Of a DNA stretch of 64,000 nt, positions 26,037-35,374 are shown piece by piece. This stretch comes from Streptomyces aureus (GTDB taxonomy: Bacteria; Actinomycetota; Actinomycetes; Streptomycetales; Streptomycetaceae), in NCBI RefSeq assembly GCF_000725495.1, contig NZ_KL647043.1, forward strand, positions 27,715-91,714, read 5' to 3'. The position numbers and the translations under genes are program-made. Under the pieces are notes generated by a model. That model was given only the letters and a program-made list of their open reading frames with translations, was not told the origin of the DNA and did not search any database. Positions within the stretch are counted from its first letter, which is position 1, and every line of letters starts with the position of its first letter.

Positions 26037-27003
26037 GGCCGCAACCTATGAACGCATGCAGCTCTGCCGTCGTTGCACGACGGGGACACTCCGTTCGAGC
26101 ACCCGTATGGCCACTCGGTTGCACCAGGAGTGGGCGCCTGATCCGGAGAGGTTCACGCCTGTCCGGCCCTCAGTGGGGCATCTGCGGCGGTCACCGAGCG
26201 CTGAGGCACTGCGGTGCTGAAAATTGCCTGATAGGCACGACGGGTGGAAGAACTCGTACGACTCAGCGACGCCCCTCAGATCGCGGGCTGTGACGGACAG
26301 ATGCCACCCAAGGGCAGGGCGACGACACCCTGGGACCAGGCGCGCGGGCGTGGCGGCTTGGACACGCGCCGACGGTGACGAGCCCCGAACCTTCACAACA
26401 GAACCGGCTCGCGATTGTGGGCGATCACACCGACGCGGTGATCTCGGCGCGGCGAGTGCTGGCTGAGGTTGATCCGTTGTATCGGCCCTTCGGGAAAAGC
26501 GGCGTTGATCGACACTCTGGTTCAGTAATTACCCGGTCTCGTTCCGATTCCCGAGTTCTTCTGGATGGAGAGCGCGGATCGCACCGTCACCACGGGCGTG
26601 GGGTGGCTGGAACCCCGGCAGGAGAAGGGTGTGCTCGTTTCGGAGCAGCTCGCATCGCCCAGCGATGAGCTCAGCACCCACCCCCGCAGGACACTGCTCG
26701 CGTAACCAGCCCAGCAGACCTCAACGAACCCCGCGGCCGAGAGTTCGTGACGGAGAGGGCGTGCCAGACGCGTGCCAGATCGTACGGGGAACCACGGGGA
26801 ACACCGGGGAATCGAGGAACTTGCCGCCAGGCGCCGACTCCCTTCCTGCCCAGGTCAGCTCCCTAGCTAGCCCTAGATCACATCAGCTTCCCAAGCTGAT
26901 GTTCCCGGGCTGCCAAGGTCGTTTGGCGGTGACGGAGTGAGCACTTTGTCTCGATGTCAGTCGTCGATGTAAAGATCCCGGTCAGTCAACTGGGAGGGAC
27001 ACC
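26037..27003. other. Gene-free stretch with possible integrase attachment-site traces
   Basis: No intact gene is visible over about 970 bases. At 26761-26820 the sequence GTGCCAGA occurs twice close together, followed by a repeated GGGGAA-type stretch. At 26880-26902 ACATCAGCTT and AAGCTGATGT flank CCC. Such arm repeats and cores are common beside integrase genes of Streptomyces integrative elements. The inner stem-loop resembles an anticodon arm with CCC, but the rest of a tRNA is absent. A protein-like run (VPIPEFFWMESADRTVTTGV) near 26550 belongs to no family I know. Confidence 0.3.
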
Positions 27004-27311
27004 ATGAGCACCTGGGGCATCGGTCCGTTCGAAAACGACACCGCCGCAGACTTCGCCAACGACCTGGACGACTGACTGAGGGAGAGCGTGAAACCCTGAT
27101 CCGCAGGGTTCTGATGTGCGCCGCCGACACCCCAGGACTACCTAGGGGCACCCGACGCCGAGGAGGCCGTAGCCGCCGCTGCCTTGTTCGCCGCGCGATG
27201 TCCAGGTGGCGCACCGGTCAACCCCCACTACGGCCCCGATGAGCCCCGAGCCTGCCGGCAGACCTCAGCCGGTTGGCAGTAGAGGCCTTGGGCCGAGTTC
27301 TCGCGTCGTGA
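27004..27311 (+). pseudogene. DUF4259 protein gene, multiply frameshifted
   Basis: The ATG at 27004 (GGGAGG upstream) opens MSTWGIGPFENDTAADFAND, the exact beginning expected of DUF4259, then hits TGA after 23 codons. The next frame continues LTEGERETLIRRVLMCAADT. The first frame then resumes with GAPDAEEAVAAAALFAARCP and GGAPVNPHYGPDEP. A further shift gives LPADLSRLAVEALGRVLAS and a stop. All parts of the family are present in order, broken by at least three frameshifts. It is therefore a decayed but nearly full-length gene. Confidence 0.85.
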
Positions 27312-27323
27312 GGTTACGAGATT

Positions 27324-28175
27324 TCAATGTTCGGTCTCATAGTGAGCGACGTTCTTCGAGACGGCCTTGAGCAAGGGTTCCAAGCGATCTACCAGCTTCT
27401 GGTACTCGCTCGTCCGGCCGTCCGACCATTGGCCGAGTCCCACCACCATGGCACGGCCCTGCCCGGTGAAGGCCTGCACCATGCCGCTGTCAGCTGGCAG
27501 GGTCGGCAGGCCTGACCCGGGCGGTGGGGCTTGCGCGGCCACCTCGTAGTCGTTGAAGTTCATGGTCAGTTGGGTCACCAGTTTCACCGTCTCCTGGGGG
27601 TCCTTCATTGTGAAGATGGCCAGGTTGAACTGGTTGTCGTGCGTGTCCTTGTACAGAGCGATTTCCTCGCCGAGACATCCTTTGCCGGCGGCGATCTCGC
27701 CAGCCAGTACCGGCCCGACCGAGTCGGGCTCGGTGCAGGACTTCAGCGCTGCGGAGCCCAGCCTGGTGAAGGTCTCCCCGTCGCCGTCCGCAACATGAAC
27801 CGGAAATGCCTCAGAGAGGAGGATGGCCGGCCGCTCTGTCGCACGAGCGGTCGTCATTGAGACGCGCGGTGTGGGTGCGGCCGTTGTCGTCGCGGGTGCG
27901 GCGGCTTCGTGGTCAGGGGATGGCAAGGTCGTGTAGTTCACGGCAAGGAGGGCCACCGTGGCCAGGGCGGCCGCCGCTGCCGACACCACGGCGTTCCGGG
28001 GCCACACGCGCTTCGGGACGGGAACCGGGCCTTCTTCGAGGCTGGCCCACTGCACGAAGTCATCGTTGCGCACCACGTTCCGCTGGTCGTCGCCGGGCCT
28101 GTGGTCATTCGGAAGTGGATTCTCGTTGCTGGACACAGGTGAGACCGTATTGATCATGGCTTCCGTGGTGTGCAC
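27324..28175 (-). CDS. Membrane-anchored extracytoplasmic protein of unknown function
   Basis: 283 residues from the GTG at 28175; an ATG at 28157 is an alternative start. A cytoplasmic N-terminus (about 60 residues) precedes one helix (VVSAAAAALATVALLAVNYT). A Thr/Ala/Pro-rich linker (APATTTAAPTPRVSMTTARA) and a folded domain outside the membrane follow. The domain has two cysteines about 24 residues apart (SCTEPDSV and GKGCLGEE), probably a disulfide, and FNLAIFTMKDPQETVKLVTQ. The layout recalls anti-sigma-like or sensor membrane proteins, but no cytoplasmic sigma-binding motif is visible. Function unknown. Confidence 0.75.
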   Translation of the reverse strand: MHTTEAMINTVSPVSSNENPLPNDHRPGDDQRNVVRNDDFVQWASLEEGPVPVPKRVWPRNAVVSAAAAALATVALLAVNYTTLPSPDHEAAAPATTTAAPTPRVSMTTARATERPAILLSEAFPVHVADGDGETFTRLGSAALKSCTEPDSVGPVLAGEIAAGKGCLGEEIALYKDTHDNQFNLAIFTMKDPQETVKLVTQLTMNFNDYEVAAQAPPPGSGLPTLPADSGMVQAFTGQGRAMVVGLGQWSDGRTSEYQKLVDRLEPLLKAVSKNVAHYETEH

Positions 28176-28878
28176 GATCAGGTCACAGCATGATCAATAT
28201 TGAGGCAAGCGTCCGGGGTCGCTGCGGAGCAGTCCAAAGATGCAATCCGTCCCCGCCCTGAGGGCCGGGGCCGCTGCCTCACGATCAGAGGTAGACCTCT
28301 CGGGCCCTGCTCACGACTCGCGGTCCGGTGGCGATCATGGCTTCCCCGAGCGCTACCGGGACACCCGCCGCTTTATCCGAACCGCCAAAGCAGCAGTTCA
28401 AAAGGCTCGGCAACACACTGTATCCACTCCACGTTCCCGCCAGGAGAAAAGTCGCCCCCACTTCTAAAGTCAGCCGCTGCGGTCTGCACTGCAGGGGTTC
28501 CGTCGTTGTCGAACGGGATTGAAGTCTCCTCCGCTTCGCCAGGCGGGCCTGTGCCCGTGAGCGGGGGCAGACATGCAGGCTGGGCCGACCGGCGGAGCGC
28601 TGAATTCGCCGGAGCCCCTGCAGGCTCCCCGCAGCAACCACCTCACGACCCCGGCGGCGGCGCCGTAGCTCATCACCTCCAAAGATTATGACAGAACGTC
28701 ACATACCGTGTCTGCAAGGAGCAGTGGTGGTGCACGCCGAAGACCGTCGACGGAGCGTGCCCACGACAGCTCTCGTCAATGTCGTCTCCGCTCCGGCCAC
28801 GGTGCCTGAATCTGGCTCGGCCAGGGAGGCAGGCCTCCGGCGGGACGTCAATCCCGGTCCTCATGGAGGCAGAACATC
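28176..28878. other. Intergenic region with no supported gene
   Basis: About 700 bases between divergent genes. GATCA-containing palindromic pieces lie near 28154-28200, close to the start of the minus-strand gene, and could be regulatory. Frames inside lack coding bias. The promoter of the beta-propeller gene probably lies near 28685-28860. Confidence 0.4.
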
Positions 28879-30027
28879 GTGCAGAAGATCGCTCGTATCG
28901 GCGTAGCCGTCACGACCGCGCTCGCCACAGCAGTCCTGTGCACCCCGTCCGTGTCCGCTGCGGCAAACGGCGGATACGGACGCGCCCGCGGCGGGGACCA
29001 TGCGGTCTTCGTCCAGACCGACAACCCGGACGGCAATCAAGTCGTCGCCTACCGGCGTGCTGCGAACGGACGGCTGACCCAGGCCCGAACCTACGACACG
29101 CACGGTCTGGGCGGCGTTTTGGCCGGGTCGGTCGCCGACCACCTCGCCTCGCAGGGCTCTTTGACCTACGACCCGCGCCACGCACTGCTGTATGCCGTCA
29201 ACGCCGGCAGCGACACCGTCTCCGTGTTCTCAGTCGACGGCGACCGCCTGGCGCTGCGGCAGGTCGTCCGCTCTGGCGGCCGTTTCCCGGTGAGTATCGC
29301 CGTGCACGACGACGACGTGTACGTACTCAACGCCCTGAACGGCGGTTCGATCCAGGGCTACACGGTCGACCACGGCCGCCTGCGCAAGGAAACCGGACGC
29401 AACCGTCGTCTGGGGCTCGACCCGAATGCCACACCCCAGTTCACGAACACCCCGGGGCAGGTGGGCTTCACCGGCGACGGCTCCCAGCTCGTCGTCACCA
29501 CCAAGGCGAACGGCAGCAGTCTCCTGGTTTTCAACCTGAACCGCTCCGGCGCACCGTCCGATTCCCCGGTCACCACGAACCTGCCGGGCGCCGTGCCCTT
29601 CGCCTTCGTCCCCAACGGCCGCCACGGCGTGTTCCTGGCCGAGGCCGGGACGAACGCCGTCGCGACCTTCACCATCCACCGCGACGGCACCGCATCCCAG
29701 GAGGCCTTCGCGGCCACGGGCCAGTCGGCCACCTGCTGGATCGTCGCCACCCGTGACCTGCTCTACGCCTCCAACGCGGGCAGCTCCACCCTCAGCGGCT
29801 TCCGAGCCTCCGACCGCGGCCGCCGACTGACTCTGCTGGGCAACACGCCCACCGACCCCGGCACCGTCGACGCCTCGGTCACCCCGGACGGGCGCTACCT
29901 CTACGCCCAGACAGGGGTCAACGGCATCGTCGACGAGTTCTCGGTCAACCGCGACGGCTCACTCACCCGGCTGGGCTCTCGGACCGTGCCGGGCAGCGTC
30001 GGCGGTGAAGGCATCGTCGCTCTCTGA
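28879..30027 (+). CDS. Secreted beta-propeller protein, lactonase-like
   Basis: 382 residues from the GTG at 28879. A signal peptide (RIGVAVTTALATAVLCTPSV, cleavage near ASA-type SAAA at about residue 28) is followed by seven-bladed-propeller repeats. These show the pattern of YAVNAGSDTVSVFSVD, YASNAGSSTLSGFRAS and YLYAQTGVNGIVDEFSVNRD. This is the fold of 6-phosphogluconolactonase (Pgl/YbhE) and related secreted propellers. Secretion argues against a role in the pentose phosphate pathway, so a binding or surface role is equally possible. A terminator follows after 20 bases. Confidence 0.85.
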   Translation: MQKIARIGVAVTTALATAVLCTPSVSAAANGGYGRARGGDHAVFVQTDNPDGNQVVAYRRAANGRLTQARTYDTHGLGGVLAGSVADHLASQGSLTYDPRHALLYAVNAGSDTVSVFSVDGDRLALRQVVRSGGRFPVSIAVHDDDVYVLNALNGGSIQGYTVDHGRLRKETGRNRRLGLDPNATPQFTNTPGQVGFTGDGSQLVVTTKANGSSLLVFNLNRSGAPSDSPVTTNLPGAVPFAFVPNGRHGVFLAEAGTNAVATFTIHRDGTASQEAFAATGQSATCWIVATRDLLYASNAGSSTLSGFRASDRGRRLTLLGNTPTDPGTVDASVTPDGRYLYAQTGVNGIVDEFSVNRDGSLTRLGSRTVPGSVGGEGIVAL

Positions 30028-30047
30028 CCGGCCGCACGGCACAGGAG

Positions 30048-30076
30048 CGAGGCCCCGTCTTCCAGGCGGGGCCTCG
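30048..30076 (+). terminator. Terminator after the beta-propeller gene
   Basis: CGAGGCCCCG at 30048-30057 pairs perfectly with CGGGGCCTCG at 30067-30076 around a 9-base loop, about 20 bases after the stop codon. GC-rich and without a T-run, as usual in this group. Confidence 0.8.
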
Positions 30077-30239
30077 GCCGCGCCGTGCCCGGGCGCGGCG
30101 CGCCGGCGGCAGCGAAGCAGGACGGAGATTGCCTGGCCCCGGCATGGTCAGGCACGAACGGGTCCACCGACAATGGGCATCTTCGGGCCGGGCGCCGCCA
30201 GCGTCTCCAGGCCTCTCGCGGTCGGAGTGGAGCGACACC

Positions 30240-30563
30240 ATGGCATGGGTAGTAGGAGCGGGCGCGTTCTTGGGGCTGCTGGCGATCGTATTGGGAGTCG
30301 TCACGATCCGAACGGGATGGATCCTGCCCACGGCGCGCCGGCACGTCACCAGGCCCGAACTTCACGGTTTCGGTGCCATGCTCACGGGCACCCCCGTCGT
30401 TGTGCAGAGCCTCTTCTACTTTCGGCTCCTGCCGAGCGTTTCCTGGGAGGTTCGCTTCTTCGGCGGGAACGCGCTCCTACTGGCCGGGCTGCTCCTGATA
30501 ATCCTCAGCCAACTGCTACCGCTCGGCCGGAGCCGGGAACAAACCGATCCTGCAGGCGTCTGA
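30240..30563 (+). CDS. Small integral membrane protein
   Basis: 107 residues from the ATG at 30240; the longer open frame from 30129 has no coding character. Three helices are visible: VVGAGAFLGLLAIVLGVVTI, a middle one containing MLTGTPVVVQSLFYF, and LLLAGLLLIILSQLLPLG. A basic loop (PTARRHVTRPE) lies between the first two. No recognisable motif. Function unknown. Confidence 0.7.
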   Translation: MAWVVGAGAFLGLLAIVLGVVTIRTGWILPTARRHVTRPELHGFGAMLTGTPVVVQSLFYFRLLPSVSWEVRFFGGNALLLAGLLLIILSQLLPLGRSREQTDPAGV

Positions 30564-31440
30564 TTAGTGTGTCCGATCGGGCATCTTCGCCGGTAGCGGC
30601 AATTGCAGCGTGAACCGTACGTCTTGTCGCCACCCTGGTTCCCGGGCCTGACACGAGGGTGACGGGGCCTGACCGCCCCGTCCATGATCAGCAGCCGGCA
30701 CAAGTAGCAGGTCGTGCTGGCCCAGCGGGGCACGTACGGCATGCAGTTGTTCGCCGGCCCGGCGCCTGTCGTCAGGCTCAACTGCGGGGCCAGTCGGCCA
30801 GTCAGTGCCGACAGGTCACCTGGTCGGCGTTGCTCCTGCTCGGGGGCGAGCCGGGTCTTGCCGACGCCGGACATTCCTGCGCGGTGCGACCAGACCAGGC
30901 CCGCGCACCTCGGCGCCTCGAGCAGATGACTGGCGCCGTTTTCAGGAGCGGCTCATGGCCTGTGCGCAGGGTGCTGCCGCGCGGCACTCCTGCCATATGT
31001 GGGCAGCGCGGCCCTATAGCGTGGATTGGTCGAGCCGTTCTTGGACCTCGCGGGCTTCCCGCATGCTGCTCCGCCTGAAACCGCACCCTCCGTTCGCCGC
31101 CTTGTCGCCGGCCTCCTGCCCACCGTCGTCTGCGGGGGCATCGCGATCGAGGCAAGGCAGTCGGACGCGAAGCCGCCGCGCCGATCCGGGGCGCTCGGAC
31201 CGTGTTGCGTGAGGTCCGGCTCCGCGGCATTCCAGGCGGTCGGTGCCGCTGGTAGGAGACCACCCACCAGGGGGCTTTGCCTGCCCGGCGCCAAGGGCCG
31301 TGGCCGACCGGGACCGCCTTGGCCGGTCCTTCAGCCCCCGCCAGGCACGTCCCCGCCAGCCATTCGGGCCAGGGCAGGCCTGCATCCACGGCCAGTTCAC
31401 GCCGTTGCACTTCGATGCCGGTCCCCTGTCGTGACAGACC
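30564..31440. other. Gene-poor stretch with possible transposase debris
   Basis: No intact gene over about 880 bases. Near 30715-30760 the plus strand reads VLAQRGTYGMQLFAGP, vaguely like a segment of IS1182-type DDE transposases. The complementary strand reads GMSGVGKTRLA, like a P-loop, near 30870. Neither continues into a family, so I treat both as debris or chance. Confidence 0.25.
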
Positions 31441-31449
31441 TGGCATACT

Positions 31450-31462
31450 TTGCATAATGCAA
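31450..31462 (+). promoter_or_regulatory. TTGCA-N3-TGCAA operator, ClC gene
   Basis: TTGCATAATGCAA, a perfect palindrome around a central A, ends 19 bases before the ClC start codon. It contains CATAAT, a good -10 box in the gene direction, so a bound repressor would block the promoter. It is one of at least seven copies of this motif. Confidence 0.75.
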
Positions 31463-31481
31463 AAGTAAGGAAGGGGAAGAA

Positions 31482-33272
31482 ATGCACACCACGCAGGCGG
31501 CCCGGAGCGGCGGCCAAACGGGCTTCGCCGTTCCGGGAAACACAGGCCCTTCCCGAGCGCTGGCAAGACTCCGTACCGCCCCGTGGGGGCTCCTGGCACT
31601 GGCAGTGACCGTCGGCGCAGGTGCCGGAGTCGGCTCGATCGTCTTTCGCTGGTGCATCCAGACCTTCACACGCGCATTCTCGGGCCACGCCGACTACACA
31701 GCCGTCCCCGGGGCCGTCAACCCGCACGTCCCCTGGCTCGGCCCCTGCTTCGTCCTCATAGCCCCGGTCATCGGCGGACTGCTCTACGGGCCACTCGTGA
31801 ACCGCTTCGCGAAGGAGGCGCGCGGACACGGCGTACCCGAAGTCATGGTGGCCGTCGCCCAGCGCGGCGGGCGGATCAGCCCGAAAGTAGCCGTCGTCAA
31901 GACGCTCGCCTCCGCACTGACCATCGGCTCGGGCGGCTCCGTGGGGCGCGAGGGGCCGATCGTCCAGATCGGCTCCGCCCTCGGCTCGACTCTCGGGCGA
32001 ATGGTCAAACTGACCGAGGGACGGCTGAAGTTGCTGGTCGCCTGTGGTGCGGCAGGCGGCATCGCCGCGACGTTCAACGCACCCCTCGCCGGGGTGTTCT
32101 TCGCCATGGAACTGATCCTGGGAACCTTCAGCGCGGAGGCGTTCGGCGCGACCGTCCTGGCCAGTGTGACCGCCAGCGTGATCGGGCGCGCGGCCTTCGG
32201 CGACGTGGCCTTCCTCGACCTTCCGGCGTTTCATGTCGACCACGTGGCCCAGTACGGCCTGTTCGCGCTGCTCGGCGTGGTTGCCGCCGTTGTCGGGGTG
32301 GGTTTCTCGCGCCTGCTGTACCTGATCGAGGATGCCTGTGACTGGGTCTGGCGCGGCCCGGAATGGCTTCGCCCCGGCGTGGGCGGGCTGGTACTTGGGG
32401 TGGTGCTCCTCGCCCTCCCGGAGATGTACGGGGTCGGCTATCCGGTACTGCAGAAGGCCACCGAGGGCGGGTATGCGATCGGTTTCCTGCTGCTCTTGCT
32501 GGTCGGCAAGATGGTGGCCACGAGTCTGACCATCGGCATCGGAGGCTCGGGGGGCGTGTTCGCGCCCAGCCTGTTCATCGGTGCGATGCTCGGCTCCGCC
32601 TATGGCACCGTCGCCCATGACCTGCTGCCCAACACAGCGGGCGCCGCGGGCGCCTACGCGCTGGTCGGCATGGGCGCCGTCTTCGCCGGCGCGTCCCGGG
32701 CGCCGATGACCGCCGTGGTGATCCTCTTCGAGCTCACGGGCGAGTACTCGATCATCCTGCCGCTGATGCTCGCCATCGTGCTGGCCACCATCACCAGCCA
32801 TCTGCTGTCCCACGACACCATCTACACACTCAAGTTGCGGCGCCGCGGCATCGACCTCGAAGGCCCGGTCCGGGGCGCCCAAATCGGCACCCAGCTCGTG
32901 GGAAGTTTCATGGATCCCCTGCCATCGTCGCTGCGGGCGTCCATGGAACTCACCGACGCCGTCGACCTGCTGAGCCTGTCCGGCTATGGCGCCCTTCCGG
33001 TCGTCGATGCCACCGGCCGCTACGTCGGCACGGTCACCGCCCGCTCCGTGGCCGAGGCGCTCGCGGAGGAACCGGGCGCTGCGCCCACACGGGTCGGGCA
33101 GGTTGCCGAGCTGCCCACGGCCGTCACGGCGGACCAGCCCCTCGCACAGGCCCTGCACGCCTTGCTCTCGGCGGGGGGAACCGGGGTGCCGGTCCTGGAT
33201 CCCGGGCACGGGAGTCCGGTCGGCTGGCTCAGCCATCAAAGTGCGCTGCGGGCCGTCCACGCCATTGCGTGA
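31482..33272 (+). CDS. ClC-type chloride/proton antiporter with CBS domains
   Basis: 596 residues. The ion-path motifs are present: GHGVPEVM in place of the usual GSGIP, GSGGSVGREGPIVQ (GREGP with the gating Glu), and GIGGSGGVFAPSLF (GGxFxP). The retained gating Glu suggests a Cl-/H+ exchanger rather than a channel. About 17 intramembrane helices end near residue 440. Two CBS domains follow (MDPLPSSLRASMELTDAVDL; LPTAVTADQPLAQALHALLS) that may bind adenine nucleotides. The ribosome site is GGAAGGGG. ClC antiporters help cells resist acid by removing protons. The operator at 31450 lies over its promoter. Confidence 0.95.
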   Translation: MHTTQAARSGGQTGFAVPGNTGPSRALARLRTAPWGLLALAVTVGAGAGVGSIVFRWCIQTFTRAFSGHADYTAVPGAVNPHVPWLGPCFVLIAPVIGGLLYGPLVNRFAKEARGHGVPEVMVAVAQRGGRISPKVAVVKTLASALTIGSGGSVGREGPIVQIGSALGSTLGRMVKLTEGRLKLLVACGAAGGIAATFNAPLAGVFFAMELILGTFSAEAFGATVLASVTASVIGRAAFGDVAFLDLPAFHVDHVAQYGLFALLGVVAAVVGVGFSRLLYLIEDACDWVWRGPEWLRPGVGGLVLGVVLLALPEMYGVGYPVLQKATEGGYAIGFLLLLLVGKMVATSLTIGIGGSGGVFAPSLFIGAMLGSAYGTVAHDLLPNTAGAAGAYALVGMGAVFAGASRAPMTAVVILFELTGEYSIILPLMLAIVLATITSHLLSHDTIYTLKLRRRGIDLEGPVRGAQIGTQLVGSFMDPLPSSLRASMELTDAVDLLSLSGYGALPVVDATGRYVGTVTARSVAEALAEEPGAAPTRVGQVAELPTAVTADQPLAQALHALLSAGGTGVPVLDPGHGSPVGWLSHQSALRAVHAIA

Positions 33273-33344
33273 GACAGCGCTCGGACACCCCCCGGACCGC
33301 GACCCTCCCGCCTTGCTCATGCGCCGAATTCGAGCCCTGGCATT

Positions 33345-33357
33345 TTGCACTATGCAA
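33345..33357 (+). promoter_or_regulatory. TTGCA-N3-TGCAA operator, zinc-ribbon gene
   Basis: TTGCACTATGCAA lies 51 bases before the ATG at 33408. It contains CACTAT in the gene direction, which can serve as the -10 box. The 5-bp arms match perfectly. Confidence 0.7.
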
Positions 33358-33407
33358 GAATGGGTAAGGGTGCTCCTGTCCGTCAGACAGCCAGAAAGAG
33401 GTCGATC

Positions 33408-33650
33408 ATGCACTCGCACGTTCATCGCGCCTACTCGTTCGCATGCCTCGACTGCGGACACGGATGGGAGGCCGCGTACGACATAGACGTAACGATGGAA
33501 GAGGACGCCCGGATCTCCGCCGTCTACCATCTGGACGGCAGGCGCATATCGTCGCCTCTGACGTCTCCGCGGTGCCCCTCCTGCGAAGGTCGCAAGATCC
33601 GCATCATGCGGCCGGGGCGTGTCGCGTCCGCACGCCTTCACGAGACCTGA
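33408..33650 (+). CDS. Small zinc-ribbon protein
   Basis: 80 residues. Two Cys pairs, CLDCGHGWEA (residues about 12-15) and CPSCEGRKIRIMRPGR (about 60-63), make a four-cysteine zinc ribbon. An acidic stretch and a beta hairpin separate them (DVTMEEDARISAVYHLDGRR). GAGG precedes the ATG. Zinc ribbons of this size can bind nucleic acid or act as redox-sensitive adaptors. The preceding palindrome places the gene under the same control as ClC and the PP2C-MarR operon. Confidence 0.85.
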   Translation: MHSHVHRAYSFACLDCGHGWEAAYDIDVTMEEDARISAVYHLDGRRISSPLTSPRCPSCEGRKIRIMRPGRVASARLHET

Positions 33651-33720
33651 GCCCCGAACGCCTCTCCCCCAGCCAGGGCCGCGCCGCGCCGTCCCTCAAA
33701 GGCCCGCTCGTCCCTCACCC

Positions 33721-34896
33721 TCATCCCGCATCGCCGTCGTCGGCGCTGCCGCTCCCGTCACTTCCAGGCCCACCGCCCATGGCACGGAGCATGCCCAGGC
33801 CTCCGGTCCGGAAGAACCGGACGAGAAGCGCCGCAGCCAGAGCCAAGAAGGCGATGTTCAAGATGGTGGTGTAGTTCCAGGTGACACCTCCCTCGGGGAG
33901 CTTCGCGTCGGCCTGGTCAGGGATGAGACCGAGGCCGCCGAAGACGAACTCCACGAGGTAGCCGGCTACGACGATGGCGAGGTAGAAGGTACCGAGCAGG
34001 AAGAGGGCCATTCTCGCGCCGTAGTACTTCCGGTAGATGTTGAGGATCGGCGGGATCAGCAGGTCGGCGAAGATGAAGGCGACGACTCCGCCGAAACTGA
34101 TACCGCTCTTCCACAGCACCACCGCCAACGGCACGTTGCCCACCGAGCACACGAACGAGGCGATTGCGACGAGCGGGCCGATGACGGGCCCCCACAGTTT
34201 CGCAGCCACGGGGTGGCCTTCGAAGAAGAACGCGCTCCAGAACGAGTCCGGCACCCAGGCGGCGACGGCCCCGGCGACGAGCAGGCCGATCACCAGGTCC
34301 CGCAGGATCGCCGCCCATTCCATCACGAAGACATGACTGGTGGAGGTGAGCCCCTGGCCGGACAGCAGGCGGCGAAGGAAGGAGCCTTCGCCGGGGACGG
34401 ACATGTCCATCGCCGCATGGCCCTCCATGGAACCGGCGCGTCCGCGTCCGGCCTGTTCACGGGCCTGGCGCAGGAGCCCGCCGCGCAGGAACAGCCGGAA
34501 CAGCACAGCCAGGGCGACAATCATGACGGGTCCGCCGACGAATTCCGCCGCGGTGAACTGCCAGCCCATCAGGAGGGCCAGGATGATGCCGAGTTCGACG
34601 ACGAGGTTCGTGGAGGCGACCTCGAAGGCCATCGCAGCAGTGAAGTTCGCGCCCTTGCGGAAGAGGGAACGTGCGAGAGCCACGGCGGCATAGGAGCACG
34701 AGGAGGACGCGGCGCCCAACCCGGCAGCGACGGCAAGTGTGCGGGGACGGTCATCCCCCAGGAGAGAAACGATCGTGGACTTGCGCACGACGGCTTGGAC
34801 GACCGCGGCCAGGGCGAACCCCAGAATCAGGGCCCAGGCGATCTCCCAAGCCATGGAGCCGGTGATGGACAGTGCGTGCAGCAGGGCATGGATCAT
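33721..34896 (-). CDS. DUF318/ArsP-type permease
   Basis: 391 residues from the ATG at 34896 (GAAGG eight bases upstream); an in-frame extension to 35073 lacks coding character. Eight or so helices contain the family signature: SSSCSYAAVALARSLF followed by KGANFTAAMAFEVASTNLVV in the first half, and CSVGNVPLAVVLWKSGISFG in the second, with paired Cys, Ser and Asn in re-entrant loops. A Met- and His-containing loop (SMEGHAAMDMSVPGEG) lies in the middle. Relatives export methylated arsenicals or other small molecules; the substrate here is unknown. No copy of the palindrome lies directly upstream. Confidence 0.85.
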   Translation of the reverse strand: MIHALLHALSITGSMAWEIAWALILGFALAAVVQAVVRKSTIVSLLGDDRPRTLAVAAGLGAASSSCSYAAVALARSLFRKGANFTAAMAFEVASTNLVVELGIILALLMGWQFTAAEFVGGPVMIVALAVLFRLFLRGGLLRQAREQAGRGRAGSMEGHAAMDMSVPGEGSFLRRLLSGQGLTSTSHVFVMEWAAILRDLVIGLLVAGAVAAWVPDSFWSAFFFEGHPVAAKLWGPVIGPLVAIASFVCSVGNVPLAVVLWKSGISFGGVVAFIFADLLIPPILNIYRKYYGARMALFLLGTFYLAIVVAGYLVEFVFGGLGLIPDQADAKLPEGGVTWNYTTILNIAFLALAAALLVRFFRTGGLGMLRAMGGGPGSDGSGSADDGDAG

Positions 34897-35296
34897 TCCC
34901 GAAGCCTTCCGGCCGGAACGCGGCAAGGCGGTCACCGACTCGCGGCCGACGTCTGACGCCTGTGGGACCGCCTCGAAGATACGCAGACCGCATATACAGG
35001 GCCCGTGGAACCTGGGCGCCGATGCGTCCGCCCTGACCGGGTGCCTCAGGGACCGGCACGCCCGCCATTGCACCAGGAGACGACCTCCCGTTCAGCACCT
35101 CGAACGCCGCCCGTACCGCCTGCATCCGGAGCATGCGCCCGGTTCCGCATGTCACCGATTTCGCCGCACGCCCGCCGCTCTGCACGTGTACCCGAGGACT
35201 CCCACCAGCTCCATCCGGCGCGGGCACAGGGCTTCCACCACGGACCGTGGAGGCTTCTCGTCCCACCGCACCCCATGACGTGTGACCCACAACACA

Positions 35297-35309
35297 TAGC
35301 ACCATGCAA
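35297..35309 (+). promoter_or_regulatory. Diverged TTGCA-N3-TGCAA operator, DUF4142 gene
   Basis: TAGCACCATGCAA differs from the motif at one base of the left arm. It lies 65 bases before the first possible start of the DUF4142 gene. Weaker than the other copies. The rest of the gap between 34897 and 35374 shows nothing else I can support. Confidence 0.5.
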
Positions 35310-35374
35310 ATTTTACCTACAGCAATGATGAATCGGCGGGACACGTCCGTACCCCTGGGCACAGGAATCCGCTC

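Noticed and set aside
26880..26902. A tRNA with anticodon CCC
   Set aside because: Only an anticodon-arm-like hairpin is present. No acceptor stem, D-arm or TTCGA loop lies at the required distances.
31014..33641. 875-codon minus-strand frame across the ClC gene
   Set aside because: It is antisense to a transporter with all family motifs. The product is a Gly/Asp/Arg-rich mixture without any domain.
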